NCBI GenBank assembly: GCA_046329195.1
Contig: JAXLVB010000002.1
Span: forward strand, 1,922,001 to 1,986,000
Reading direction: 5' to 3'
Length of the DNA: 64,000 nucleotides
Source of the DNA: JAXLVB01 sp046329195
Lineage (GTDB): Bacteria > Bacteroidota > Bacteroidia > Cytophagales > Spirosomataceae
Positions 18,782 through 29,500 of the stretch are shown one piece after another (position 1 is the stretch's first letter; each line of letters begins with the position of its first letter). Under the pieces are notes generated by a model. The model did not search any database. It was not told the DNA's origin and saw nothing but the letters and a program-made list of their open reading frames with translations. The translations under genes and the position numbers were made by a program.

Positions 18782-21184
18782 ATGACAACGACTGCTTTTT
18801 TGCCCAAATCGCCCCAACTCAAACACACCGAAGACTACCGCTGGCTTCGAGAGCAAGGCATTTCGTTTGTTCAAAAATTTGCTGGTAAGATTTGGACCGA
18901 CTACAACACACACGACCCGGGCGTTACGATACTGGAGCTGCTCTGCTACGCCCTAACCGACTTAGGATATCGGACGAACTTCCCGATGGCCGATTTACTC
19001 ACCGACCCCGGCCACACAACGCCTCGCCTCAACAAGCGATTTTATGAAGCACCCGTTATTCTGCGCTCCAATCCGATTACCCTACAAGACTGGCGAAAAG
19101 TGCTGCTGAGTATCGAAGGCATCCGAAATGCCTGGCTCGACACCAAAGACGATGAAACCTACATCCCGAACCTCTATTATGAACCCAAAACGGATGAATT
19201 GAGTTATAATTTACCCGACACAGTGACCTTTCAAAAGGCACTAAAAATCAGCGGATTATACCGAATAAAAATTGAATTAGAAGCCGCTGAACAACTCGAA
19301 GCTAATCCGCAACTAAAAACCAACATTGAGGCCGTAACAGGTGCCATCAACTGGCTAAATCCCAGCCCCGCAGAAGAGCAAGCTATCAAAACGTTTTTTG
19401 AAACGAAAGTACGGGCGGTGTTCCATAGCCATCGCAACGTATGCGAAGACATGGACGACGTCAATTTCATGACTGCCGAACCTATGGGGATTTGTGCTGA
19501 TTTTGAGTTAGAAAAAGACATTCCAAACGACCAATATCCGGCCATTCTCTGCCAAATTCGGCAAAAAATTGACAATTATCTCTCGCCGCCTCTACCACGA
19601 TACAGCCTGACCCAATTGCTGGAAAAAGGCAGGTCGGTTGAAGAAATTTTTGAAGGTCCCTACTTACCCGATGGTTTTATAGATAACGGTGATTTAGAAC
19701 AGTTTGAGCAACGAACCGTTGTATATGTTTCAGACCTCATCAATCTGTTGAGTGATATTCCAGGCATTTTGGCCATCCGTAAACTTTGGTTAGCCGATCA
19801 AAACGGCCAATCCTTCCAAGCTTGCTTGCATTTGACAGACCCCAACCACTCTATTTTTAAATTTGACCCTACCCGTTGTAGTATTCAGTTTTTTAAAGGT
19901 GTGCTTCCCTTGCTCCGCAAAGCAACAGTTGCTCAACTGATGGAAAGTTGCTCTAAATCAGTCGTTTCCTCAACACAACCTTTACAAACCACCTTTCCGC
20001 CTATCGCCAGCCGAAACCGAAGTGTAGGTACGTATTTTTCTATTCAAAATGAGTTTCCACACAACTATCAACTCGGCGAAGAGGGCATTTCAGAACGAGC
20101 CACTCCTCTACGCAAAGCCCAGCGCCTTCAGTTGAAAGCCTATTTGCTCTTTTTTGAGCAATTACTTACAGATTATTTGGCCCAACTCAACCAAGCCAAA
20201 CAGTTGTTTTCGTGGAAATCAATGCCAGCCAATAGCACCTACCCCTCGCAGATGCTGAGTGACATCACCGATTTGGCAAAAGTGCTGGACACCACTGCTT
20301 ATCAGGACTTTGCAACCCATCAGTGGTATTCGCCCGCCACAGCCCAAGAATTGGATTTGGAACGGCGAAATCGTTTTTTAGACCATTTGATTGCTCGTTT
20401 CTGCGAACAGTTCACCGACTACAGCCTACTCAAATTCACCCATGACCTGCCTGATTCAGGTATCAATCTTGCCCAACCCGACGAGGAGTTAATCAAAGAC
20501 AAAATCCGTTTCTTACGAGAATATCCTCAGATTAGCGGCGACCGAAGCAAAGCCTTTGATTATCAAGCTCATAATCTGTGGAACACGAGTCATGTCACTG
20601 GTTTTGAGCGGCGGTTAGGCCGTATTTTGGGCATTGATAAAGTGATGCGGCGAGACTTGTCGGGGATTGCCGTGAATTCCCCTTTCAATGAAGCAATGGG
20701 GTATTTTCTGATTGAGCATTTGCTGTTACGCCCTCACCAGCAAGAGCAAGCCCTGCTTCATGTATGCTGCACAGACGAAAACGGCCAACTCAACAACGAT
20801 GACTTGGATTTCTGCAAAGACCCTTACTCCATGCGAGCCTCGTTGGTGTTTCCGGGTTGGCTTCGTCTTACCCAAAACCTTGATTTTAGGCATTTTGTAG
20901 AGCAAGTAGCTCGGGAAGAAGCCCCTGCACACGTTTTGATAAAAATTTGTTGGGTTGACCAACCCACCATGCTTGCCCTTGAGCTAGCATGGAAACAGTT
21001 TTTGGAAGTTATTACCCAAACAAACACTCCCGCTTATACAGCGGCACTTGAGCAATTGGTCAAGGTGATGAATGCTCTCAAAAACACCTATCCCGATACT
21101 TTTTTGCATGATTGTGAGGAAAGCGTTGAGCATAAAGATGCACCCTTTGTTTTGGGACAAGGGAAATTGGGTAAAAAAACGTAA
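18782..21184 (+). CDS. eCIS baseplate wedge protein (Pvc12/gp7-like)
   Basis: This 800-residue protein has the N-terminal signature TDYNTHDPGVTILELLCYAL followed by TDLGYR, which is conserved in the second large wedge protein of eCIS and T6SS-iv clusters. A second conserved block near residues 615-650 includes TSHVTGFERRLGRILG and EHLLLRPH. It is expected to heterodimerise with the J-like protein and form the baseplate iris. A C-terminal segment of about 80 residues is helix-rich. The following gap of 134 bp is the first long one since the operon start. Confidence 0.9.
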   Translation: MTTTAFLPKSPQLKHTEDYRWLREQGISFVQKFAGKIWTDYNTHDPGVTILELLCYALTDLGYRTNFPMADLLTDPGHTTPRLNKRFYEAPVILRSNPITLQDWRKVLLSIEGIRNAWLDTKDDETYIPNLYYEPKTDELSYNLPDTVTFQKALKISGLYRIKIELEAAEQLEANPQLKTNIEAVTGAINWLNPSPAEEQAIKTFFETKVRAVFHSHRNVCEDMDDVNFMTAEPMGICADFELEKDIPNDQYPAILCQIRQKIDNYLSPPLPRYSLTQLLEKGRSVEEIFEGPYLPDGFIDNGDLEQFEQRTVVYVSDLINLLSDIPGILAIRKLWLADQNGQSFQACLHLTDPNHSIFKFDPTRCSIQFFKGVLPLLRKATVAQLMESCSKSVVSSTQPLQTTFPPIASRNRSVGTYFSIQNEFPHNYQLGEEGISERATPLRKAQRLQLKAYLLFFEQLLTDYLAQLNQAKQLFSWKSMPANSTYPSQMLSDITDLAKVLDTTAYQDFATHQWYSPATAQELDLERRNRFLDHLIARFCEQFTDYSLLKFTHDLPDSGINLAQPDEELIKDKIRFLREYPQISGDRSKAFDYQAHNLWNTSHVTGFERRLGRILGIDKVMRRDLSGIAVNSPFNEAMGYFLIEHLLLRPHQQEQALLHVCCTDENGQLNNDDLDFCKDPYSMRASLVFPGWLRLTQNLDFRHFVEQVAREEAPAHVLIKICWVDQPTMLALELAWKQFLEVITQTNTPAYTAALEQLVKVMNALKNTYPDTFLHDCEESVEHKDAPFVLGQGKLGKKT

Positions 21185-21318
21185 CATGTTTATCGTGCTA
21201 TACGTCCCAGCGTGTTTTGACAGTCAGGATATGACGACCTATTAAAAAAGACAGAACCAGTTATTACCTCATAAACCCCTAGTTGGAAAGTTGGTACAAC
21301 CGTTAAACTCATACTGCT

Positions 21319-23370
21319 ATGCCCTTATTGAACCAATATCCAGTCTTTGAAGCAGATCAAATTCTGACTAACGACCATCTAAACCAACTGGTATCGTATC
21401 TAGACGGTCAGGCACGTGTTACACGCTTTCGTCTTATTGGCAAAGGCATTTTGTGTGGCTTAGAACCAAGCAACAACGCTGCAAGCATCACGCTATCAGC
21501 AGGTTATGGACTTAGTTCGGATGGATATTTGATGGAACTACTAACCGCTAAAACCTATACCTTGCAGGCACCTTATGTGTCGCCCAAAGAACAACTTCAA
21601 GAAGATTTACCAGCTTTTTTGACGGACCCCAATCTCAACGTCATGGAGGTTTTTGATGCTGCCAACGCCGATGACCAAGCCCTTCCTCAATTTGCCAACG
21701 CCAAGCCGCTCGCCAACGTAGGCAATTTGAATCAGTATGCCGTAGTGTTGTTTTTAGAAATTTGTGACAAACACAAGGAGAATTGTGTGAACGACTGCGA
21801 CGAACACGGCATCACTCGCAAATTGCGAGTTGTGTCGCTACTGGTTCCTAAAGCAGCCTTTGTGGCCAAAGCAGCTAAACAAAAACTGAATAAAGTTCGC
21901 CTTCGTCGTATGGTGAGTGTGGCTAATTTTAGCAAAAGTACCGACGTGGCAGCGGCTTATCGGCAGATTAGTTTGCTCGATGTCAATCCCAAAGCCAATC
22001 GCACTATACTTGCTGAGAAACTCGACGAAATTATCGCTCAAAAAGCCCCTGAAGCCCTGGGATTTGCCAACAACAATATTGCTACGTTTCAAGATGACCT
22101 CAAAAAATTCAAACAAACTGATTTTTCGGGGAATAATTCTCAGTATTACTATAGTTTTTTGAATGACCTCGAACGAGCCCTCAATGAATTTGTGACGCAT
22201 TACAATTGTGCTTGCGACAACCCCTGTTTTAGTAAAGACGAGTTCAAACGCCATTTGATTGTTGGTAACTTGCCTTTTGCTCACCGAGATACCATTCGTC
22301 ATTACTGGATGAGCAGTACCGCTTCGGCTTCGTGCGATTGTCATGTGGGCGAAACCAAACAACTATTAGAACGCATCTTTGTATTACTCAGGGCTTTTCG
22401 GGCGCAAAATGCGTTTCCAAACCAAGCGATCCGCATTACGCCAAACAAGTCATCATCGGACAATCTGGGCCAACGAGCTATTCCATTTTACTACAATCAG
22501 GCTATAGTTCCCAATTTTAGAACTCTTTGGGTGGCCGATTGCTGCCAAAACGATGGACAGAATGAAGTGTATAGCTACGATGACAACGTCAACTGGAATC
22601 TCAGCAATTTGTCGGAATACGGTAATTTTAGAATTGAAGGACACATCGGTAAGAAAATCGGGGAGGCATATTCGAGCATTCTGAATCAAATTCGTTCTAA
22701 TAACCTACCTATTCGCCTGATTGCTCTGGGGGTAGTAGCCGAAAAAGATTTTGTAGGTGTGCGCTTTCCAGACTGGATTAAAGAATACCAAGTGATGAAC
22801 GGAGTGGATATCAAAGACTTACAGTTTGAAGCCAAAAAAATGGCCAAAGACTACCTCACCACCGTAACACCTGTGGCTCAAAAAGAAAAAGCCCCTGGTG
22901 GTGCCGACAAAGCCCTCCTCAATTACAAAGTAAGTAAACTAAACACCGCTGTCAATCGAGTGGTTTTTGATAGTCAAAAAGTAGCTACTTCTGACATGAT
23001 TGGCAACTTGTCGGACTTGGTCAACGAAAGCAAAACCGTCTATAAAGCAGCCAAAAGCGTGCCTTTCCAAGGAACAAAGCTCGAAGAACTCACTTTCGTG
23101 CAGAAGATTATTGATTCTAATTTCCCCAACTATTTCATCGGTATTTACAACGAGTTGGAGGCTCGTTTACTCAACTCCATGCTGTTTACCAAATTTGTAA
23201 AACGCTATAACGGCCTCGAACACACCGGCGGCGTGCAAGCTGGTGGCACGTTTGTGTTGGTGTTTGGGATGGATAAAAAATTAGACGATAACGGCACCGT
23301 CATCGCCGACTTTTCGTTGCCTTACTACATTGACCAAATTTTGGATGAAAGTCAAACAGGGAAATCTTAG
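21319..23370 (+). CDS. Large eCIS-cluster protein of unknown function, fibre/baseplate-attachment candidate (Pvc13 position)
   Basis: I do not recognise this 683-residue protein by domain. The first 70 residues (LNQYPVFEADQILTNDHLNQ, then a GKGILCGLEP and LSAGYGLSSDGYLMEL pattern) look like the baseplate-attachment heads of tail-fibre proteins. The middle is rich in cysteines (CDKHKENCVNDCDEHG, NCACDNPC, CDCHVG, CCQND), which suggests metal or disulfide-stabilised folds, then helical stretches. It has no signal peptide. It lies between the gp7-like and tape-measure genes, where PVC encodes the tail fibre Pvc13. No trimeric adenovirus-like knob is visible, so the fibre role is inferred from position. 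Confidence 0.6.
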   Translation: MPLLNQYPVFEADQILTNDHLNQLVSYLDGQARVTRFRLIGKGILCGLEPSNNAASITLSAGYGLSSDGYLMELLTAKTYTLQAPYVSPKEQLQEDLPAFLTDPNLNVMEVFDAANADDQALPQFANAKPLANVGNLNQYAVVLFLEICDKHKENCVNDCDEHGITRKLRVVSLLVPKAAFVAKAAKQKLNKVRLRRMVSVANFSKSTDVAAAYRQISLLDVNPKANRTILAEKLDEIIAQKAPEALGFANNNIATFQDDLKKFKQTDFSGNNSQYYYSFLNDLERALNEFVTHYNCACDNPCFSKDEFKRHLIVGNLPFAHRDTIRHYWMSSTASASCDCHVGETKQLLERIFVLLRAFRAQNAFPNQAIRITPNKSSSDNLGQRAIPFYYNQAIVPNFRTLWVADCCQNDGQNEVYSYDDNVNWNLSNLSEYGNFRIEGHIGKKIGEAYSSILNQIRSNNLPIRLIALGVVAEKDFVGVRFPDWIKEYQVMNGVDIKDLQFEAKKMAKDYLTTVTPVAQKEKAPGGADKALLNYKVSKLNTAVNRVVFDSQKVATSDMIGNLSDLVNESKTVYKAAKSVPFQGTKLEELTFVQKIIDSNFPNYFIGIYNELEARLLNSMLFTKFVKRYNGLEHTGGVQAGGTFVLVFGMDKKLDDNGTVIADFSLPYYIDQILDESQTGKS

Positions 23371-23580
23371 GCGTAAAACGGTAAAGTTAGGAAGCCACAA
23401 AATAGTAATTTTTGAACCAATAGTTACCGAACTGGACAACAAAAGGCTTTTGTGCACCTTAATAGTTATTGGGATGAGCAGACTACCCGCTGACAGAGGT
23501 AGCCACTCGCTCATTAGAGTATTGTTTTAACAAGGAGTAGGTAATTATTCGATACAGCGGTTATAAACTTAGTGCTAACT

Positions 23581-24960
23581 ATGGCTAACCACCTGATAAC
23601 GAGTCAAGTTTTAGACATCAAATTCTTGAGTGCTACTCAAGATGTAGCCGTATTGGCGTGGCTCCAAAACTGGGTAGAAGCTGAACTCTTGCCTGCACTC
23701 AACAAAACCTTTGACCAACAAGACAACCAGCACCTCCTCCACCTCGACCGAGTGGAAATTGACATTGGTTCCGTTCCGTTCCATAACTGGCAGCAGCTCC
23801 TCACCGACCGTATCGTAGCACAACTGGAATCTCAGTTGATGGCCGTTTCGTTGCCTCATTTAGCCAACAAAGCACAACCTACTGATAATGAACCTGATGA
23901 AATAAACGCTTTTGTCTTTTTTCTACAAACAGGAACCTTGCCTTGGTACCTTAACAGCACCACATTAGGTTCGTTAAATCAATGGGTAGCAAAGCTTTAC
24001 CAACAGCATCCAGAAGCCTTAAAAAACAGATTGACTCAACAATTTGCCATTCCGACAACGATACGGCGATTTGTTTATCAGTTTTCGCCCCAGCAACGCC
24101 AGCAAGTAGGACAGCTTTTTGAAGCACAAGACCCTGCATTTTATCCCTTTTGGCAACAGCTTTTTACTTGGCAACGTCAGCTGTCTGTAACTTTACAAGA
24201 AACAGTAGAAGTCTTGTTGTGGCAAGCGCTCACCCAACCTGTAACGCCGACCAAAAGCATCTTACTACAGCAATTGGTCGCTTTACTGCGCCAAGAAACT
24301 CCGTCAAAGCAACAAAAAACATCCATTCATTCGCTCCGACAATTGGTAATTGAAGCGTCATGGGTATCGCTGGCAGAATGGCAAGGAATTGAAAAAACCT
24401 ACTCACAAAACACTAAAAACCAGAAAGATACACCCACTATCATCACTAAACTTGAGAAGACAATTGAACAGATTTTTGTAACTCAGGCAGGTCTTTGTTT
24501 ATTACGTCCGTTTTTAAAGCAATACCTTGAGAGTCTGATGGGTGCCGACACCGATTGGAGTGCTTTGCCTCAGCGGGCAAGAGCGGTTCAGCTGTTGCAT
24601 TACGTATCAACAGGCAAAACCAAATGCCCCGAATACGACTTAACGTTTTGCAAAGTATTATGCGATTTGCCACTGGAATATCCCGTTAGCAGTCGCCTAA
24701 ACGTCACGCCTATGATTCGGGCCGAAACCGAGGGGTTGTTGCAAACAGTTATTCACTATTGGGGCGCACTCAAAGGCACTTCTATCGCCAATTTACGGTC
24801 GTCATTTTTGCAGCGAGAAGGCTCATTACACCTACAAGGCAACCCGATAACCCTCTACGTGGAGTACAAAACCTACGATATTTTACTGGAACAATTGCCT
24901 TGGGGCTTTCATACCAGCAGTACGTTATTTGAAAACCGATTTCTTGAAATTACATGGTAA
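23581..24960 (+). CDS. eCIS tape measure protein (CIS_TMP family, Pvc14-like)
   Basis: This protein has 459 residues from ATG 23581; a GTG three codons earlier is possible but less likely. The N-terminus MANHLITSQVLDIKF, then LLPALNKTFDQQ and LLHLDRVEIDIG, and the C-terminus with VEYKTYDILLEQLPWGF are the paired ends seen in the contractile-injection tape-measure family. Between them lies a Gln-rich helical middle whose length would set particle length. It sits 210 bp after the fibre candidate, and its stop overlaps the ATPase start by 7 nt, a tight coupling common for these two genes. Confidence 0.88.
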   Translation: MANHLITSQVLDIKFLSATQDVAVLAWLQNWVEAELLPALNKTFDQQDNQHLLHLDRVEIDIGSVPFHNWQQLLTDRIVAQLESQLMAVSLPHLANKAQPTDNEPDEINAFVFFLQTGTLPWYLNSTTLGSLNQWVAKLYQQHPEALKNRLTQQFAIPTTIRRFVYQFSPQQRQQVGQLFEAQDPAFYPFWQQLFTWQRQLSVTLQETVEVLLWQALTQPVTPTKSILLQQLVALLRQETPSKQQKTSIHSLRQLVIEASWVSLAEWQGIEKTYSQNTKNQKDTPTIITKLEKTIEQIFVTQAGLCLLRPFLKQYLESLMGADTDWSALPQRARAVQLLHYVSTGKTKCPEYDLTFCKVLCDLPLEYPVSSRLNVTPMIRAETEGLLQTVIHYWGALKGTSIANLRSSFLQREGSLHLQGNPITLYVEYKTYDILLEQLPWGFHTSSTLFENRFLEITW

Positions 24961-26300
24961 ACCTCTCACAAAACGTATCGGTACAAACCCTCGAACGGGA
25001 GTTAGATTGGCTTACTGAGGTCATCAATGTTCGGTTGAAACGGTATTTCAATCAGCCAACACCCTACCTCGAAGTATCGGAGTTACCCCTTCCGGCCTTA
25101 GAGCAAAATGACCCTTATGCACACTTAGTCAGCAGTTTACGTCTTACATTTGCCGACCGACTTGTACTCATTCTTGCCTTAGCTCCGTATTTGCGGCCGC
25201 ATTTGCTCGACGTTTTTTACCTTAAAAACCGAGATACCGACCAGCGATTCACCGAATTTGGATGCGTAAAAGCCAATCAGTTTGGAGGTCTTTTGCCCAC
25301 CCTCGAAACCTTACTTTTCTTGCTGGCAGGAAACGATTTAGAAAATCGTCTCTACTATTTGAGTTATTTTTTGCATCAGTATATTTTGTTCAAACAACAG
25401 TGGCTTCGTTGCAAGCCTATCCCCAACGAACCACCTACTTCGGCATTGCTCTTGCCCACTACCGAACTCACCGTTTGGATGACTACCGGCCAAGAATATG
25501 CACCTGAGTTTTCAACGAATTTCCCCGCCAAACGCATCAAAACTAAGTATGAATGGAACGATTTGGTGCTTCCGGCTTCTACACTCAAGCAGTTAAACGA
25601 AATCTTAGCTTGGGTGCAGTATGGCAGCCAGTTGTTAGATGACTGGGAGATGCGCCGCACGCTCATGCCTGGGTATCGGTGTTTGTTTTTTGGGCCATCA
25701 GGCACTGGTAAGTCGCTCACGGCTGCCCTTTTGGGAAAAGTAACAGGCCGGGAAGTGTATAAAATTGATCTCTCGATGGTGGTTTCAAAATTTATCGGAG
25801 AAACAGAAAAGAACCTCTCTGAGATTTTCAACCGTGCTGAAAACAAAGACTGGATTTTGTTTTTTGACGAAGCTGATGCCCTTTTTGGCAAACGAACCGA
25901 CGTGAAAGATTCTCACGACCGATACGCCAACCAAGAAGTATCATTTTTGCTTCAACGAGTCGAAGATTTTTCGGGAATCGTGATTCTGGCTTCTAATTTC
26001 AAGTCGAACATTGATGATGCCTTTATTCGCCGATTCCAGACGGTCGTCCATTTTCCTATTCCGAAACCAGCCCAACGATTACAGCTTTGGCAAAATGCGT
26101 TTTCGGCTCGGGCTCAGTTGGCAGCCAATGTCAATCTACAAGAGATTGCTCAACACTACGAACTAACGGGCGGTGCCATTGTCAACGTAGTGCGTTATTG
26201 CTCACTAATGGCTGTGAGCCAAGGTACTACCACTATCCAACTCGTTGATATTGAAGAAGGAATACGAAAAGAGTTTTTGAAAGAAGGAAAAACGATGTAA
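24954..26300 (+). CDS. eCIS AAA+ ATPase (Pvc15-like)
   Basis: This 448-residue protein has an N-terminal helical region of about 190 residues, typical of the eCIS ATPases, and one AAA+ module. Walker A is GPSGTGKS with Lys253, Walker B is ILFFDEADALFG with Asp305 and Glu306, and the arginine-finger segment is DDAFIRRFQ. In PVC and AFP the ATPase is required for assembly or cargo loading and is not a permanent particle part. Its start lies inside the tape-measure gene, so the two are translated together. Confidence 0.93.
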   Translation: MVNLSQNVSVQTLERELDWLTEVINVRLKRYFNQPTPYLEVSELPLPALEQNDPYAHLVSSLRLTFADRLVLILALAPYLRPHLLDVFYLKNRDTDQRFTEFGCVKANQFGGLLPTLETLLFLLAGNDLENRLYYLSYFLHQYILFKQQWLRCKPIPNEPPTSALLLPTTELTVWMTTGQEYAPEFSTNFPAKRIKTKYEWNDLVLPASTLKQLNEILAWVQYGSQLLDDWEMRRTLMPGYRCLFFGPSGTGKSLTAALLGKVTGREVYKIDLSMVVSKFIGETEKNLSEIFNRAENKDWILFFDEADALFGKRTDVKDSHDRYANQEVSFLLQRVEDFSGIVILASNFKSNIDDAFIRRFQTVVHFPIPKPAQRLQLWQNAFSARAQLAANVNLQEIAQHYELTGGAIVNVVRYCSLMAVSQGTTTIQLVDIEEGIRKEFLKEGKTM

Positions 26301-26351
26301 AAGCGTGAACGAATAAATGTAAGAAATGGATTAGCGGTATGGTTTCATTAA

Positions 26352-26408
26352 GGTCTGTCAGGGGACAGCCCTTGGAAACATCCCGTGGTCTGTCCCCCGA
26401 CAGACCAC
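26352..26408. repeat. Nested palindrome between ATPase and effector genes
   Basis: GGTCTGTCAGGGGACAG (26352-26368) pairs with CTGTCCCCCGACAGACC (26390-26406) with one mismatch. The right arm alone is also a hairpin: GTGGTCTGTC, loop CCCC, GACAGACCAC (26385-26408). Two alternative structures are therefore possible. It is followed by no U tract. It might be an interspersed palindromic (REP-like) element, a processing site, or a switch controlling effector expression. Confidence 0.6.
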
Positions 26409-26534
26409 CTATGCACCAGCATTTATAGTGTTAAAAAAAGGAAACTCTAGCTGGAAACCAAGACCAAAATATGGCAACCGCAACTTGATACAACTGCGCC
26501 TCAGTTACAAGAGGTACAGTCGGATGGTCTTGCT

Positions 26535-29500
26535 ATGGAGCCTGTCCAGCGGAATCCATTCAAAGATGCGCAGAAAACTACTCCCTTCGACTGGGTGCAT
26601 CAGCCAACTCTCCAGACTAAGCTAAAAGTCAATCCTCCCGGCGACCGCTACGAGCAAGAGGCAGACCAAATGGCGGAGCAAGTGGTGCAAACGCAACGTC
26701 AACCTATGGGCAAGAGAGAAGCACCGCCCAAACCATTGTTCAGTGCTATTTCGCCGCTGATTAGCCGCCAAACTGAGGAGGAAGAAGAGCAAGAAGAAGT
26801 AGCAGTACAGGCCAAAGAAGAGGATGAAATGGCCGAAGAAGAGAATGTAGCAGTACAAGCGCAAGCAGAAACACATACTACTGTCGAAGCAGAAGAAGTA
26901 GCCGTACAAAGCAAGGAAGAAGAAACGGAGTCTGTCATGACTTTTGAGGCGGCAGAAACGCAAGAAGAGACCGTTCAATCAAAAAATAAAGCATCAGCAA
27001 AACGCTATCGTTTTGACCCTGTCACCGAACCGACTGACCAAGCACCAAGCAACTGGATATCAGATGGTTTTGTGACGCCATTAGGCCGTGCACCCCCACA
27101 AGTTAGCTTTGAAAATCGGCTTAAAAATTCACTCCAAAACGGACAAAGCCTGCCCGATGTAATTCGTATTGCCTTAGAAAATCAATTTGGCGTTGATTTT
27201 GGAGGCGTTCGGGTACATACCGATGCAGAGGCGCAATCGCTTTGTCAAGAAATCCATGCCTTAGCCTTTACCTACAAAGGCGATATTTTCTTCAACGAAA
27301 GTCAATACAATCCGCAAAGTGAAGCGGGCTTGCGCTTGCTCGCCCATGAACTTACCCACACCGTGCAGCAAGGCGCTGCTCTTCCGAAGCAACAAGAGGT
27401 CGCCGAAGAACAATTTACCGATTCATCGCCGCCAGATGCGAGTAAAGAAACTGTTCAGCTACAAGAAGACACTCCCTCACCCGATGCCGAAGAACTTGTA
27501 GAGATTCAAGAAAAGCCTATTGATAATCAAACCATTGAAGGCAATTTCGACTCAAATCCATCGCCTGAAAATTTAGCTATAACTGAATTTAAAGACGAAT
27601 TCTTCTTGATTCAAGCCCAAGCAGATGGCAACCTTCCTCGCCCCGAATTATTACGTGCCACCGACCTCGCCCAAGCCGAAGTTGGCAAAGTAAATGCCGA
27701 TAAGAAAAATGACGATGGCACACGAGTAGGCTGGCAACGACTGCTAGAATACTTCAAAACATCGTTAGGGCCAGACAAAGTAAAACCCGCCGGACAGCCC
27801 ATTAAAAAAGGCGAAATCAGCGAAGAAAACATTAGGCACTACAAAAGGATTTGGGCAAAACTGCATCAAAACAAAAAAACCGACAAAGCCGAAGGTTGGC
27901 GAGATGCCATGCCAAGTTGGTGCGGTATTTTCACTTTCTGGGCGCTCAAAAAAGCAGGTATTCCACTGTCCAATTGGAAGATTGGCCAAAGCGCCGTTTC
28001 GCAAAAAGCAGCTTACCCACACTCACACATCCCCACTCGGGGCGACATCGCCTATCGAAATAGCAATGCTCACTATGCCATTGTGGTGAAGTCGGAGCCA
28101 CAAGAGGCTACTGCCAAAGAGCGCAGTAAGGTACAAGTCACTACGGTCAATGGCAATACGACTGGAAACAATAACCTAGGCGGACAAATTGAAGTAAAAT
28201 CAGAATCCATCGCTCGTTGGACAGGATTCTTTAATCCACTTTATGGGCTAGAAAATCAACTTCCTGCTAACCCTTCGCCTTACACCCCACCTAGCACCAC
28301 TTATGAGACACAGCAAGTAACACCTGCTGCCATTTCGCCGAAAGAGAAACCGAAGAAAGGCAAAAAACAGAAGAAAAAAGCTGATAATCAAGAGGAAAGT
28401 CTTGCAAAAGAGAAGACTAACGAGCCTTCTGACGCTACTGCTCACGACAAAATGATGGGTGAAAAGCCCAATCTGAATGTTCCTCCATCTGCCGAACCAG
28501 AAGCACCTGCCAAAGTAGAAGCCACGCAACTGACTGGTCCTTCTGAAGCTATGGTGGGGCAAGTTTCAACGCTGACGCCAAGCAAATTGGTAGCTACCTA
28601 TCCATCGGCAGGTGGAACCATAGGCAAGCAAATTACGACCGACAACCAAAAAGATTTGGATGCCGTGCCGCCCTTAGAAGCCAAAACGGGAGGCATTGAA
28701 GGCAAACTTTCTACCGTTAATCCCGAACTGATTAAGCCAGACCAAGCGGAATTGCCTAATGGCAGCGACCAGCCCCAACCCGACCCGCTTGTGCCTGAGC
28801 CAGTGGTGGTGCCAACCACGCCCAAGGTGAACCCTCAGTTGGAAAAAGACATGGACGACCACGAAGAAGGCGACGACTTTTTCGGCTGGATTCGCTCTAT
28901 TTTTCCGAATTTCATGAAGGGCGTCCAAACGTCTGACCCCGATCTTGACACTTCTGCGGGCGAACGACCCAAAACAGATTTGAGCGCAGATGCTGACCCC
29001 AAACTCCTCCAAGAGCAATCTGGAAAAGCCGATGGCGAAGTAGAAACCCAGAAAAACGACGCACACGATAAGTTTAAGAATCACCCGGGTCAAGAGAAAG
29101 TACAGCCCATAAAAGTGGATGAAAGTGTAGAGATTGAGAAAGAAGCGCCTCCACAAGCCGAAATTGAAACTACATCAAGCACCGATGCCGACAATTACGC
29201 CCAAATGGCGCTGCCAGAGCAGTATCGTAAAGCGGCAGATGACAAGATGGCGCAGAAACTTCAGCCTAAGCTCGATTCAGCCGCCACCAAAGCCAACGAA
29301 GCCAAAACCAACAAAGAAGAAGAACGCAAAACTGCCGTTGACGACGCTCAAAACGAAACTAAACGCCTCAACGAAGAAGCCGACGGCGACCAGCGGAAGC
29401 AAATCATGGCGGGTAGAGAAGAAATTGCTACGGAGCAGCGCAGTGGCATGGACGACGCCAACCAAGCGATGAAAGATTTCAAGAAGGAGTCGTCGGATGA

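Noticed and set aside
23330..23530. 66-codon ORF overlapping the end of the fibre candidate
   Set aside because: Overlaps a real gene in another frame, has no recognisable motif, and the following gap appears non-coding.
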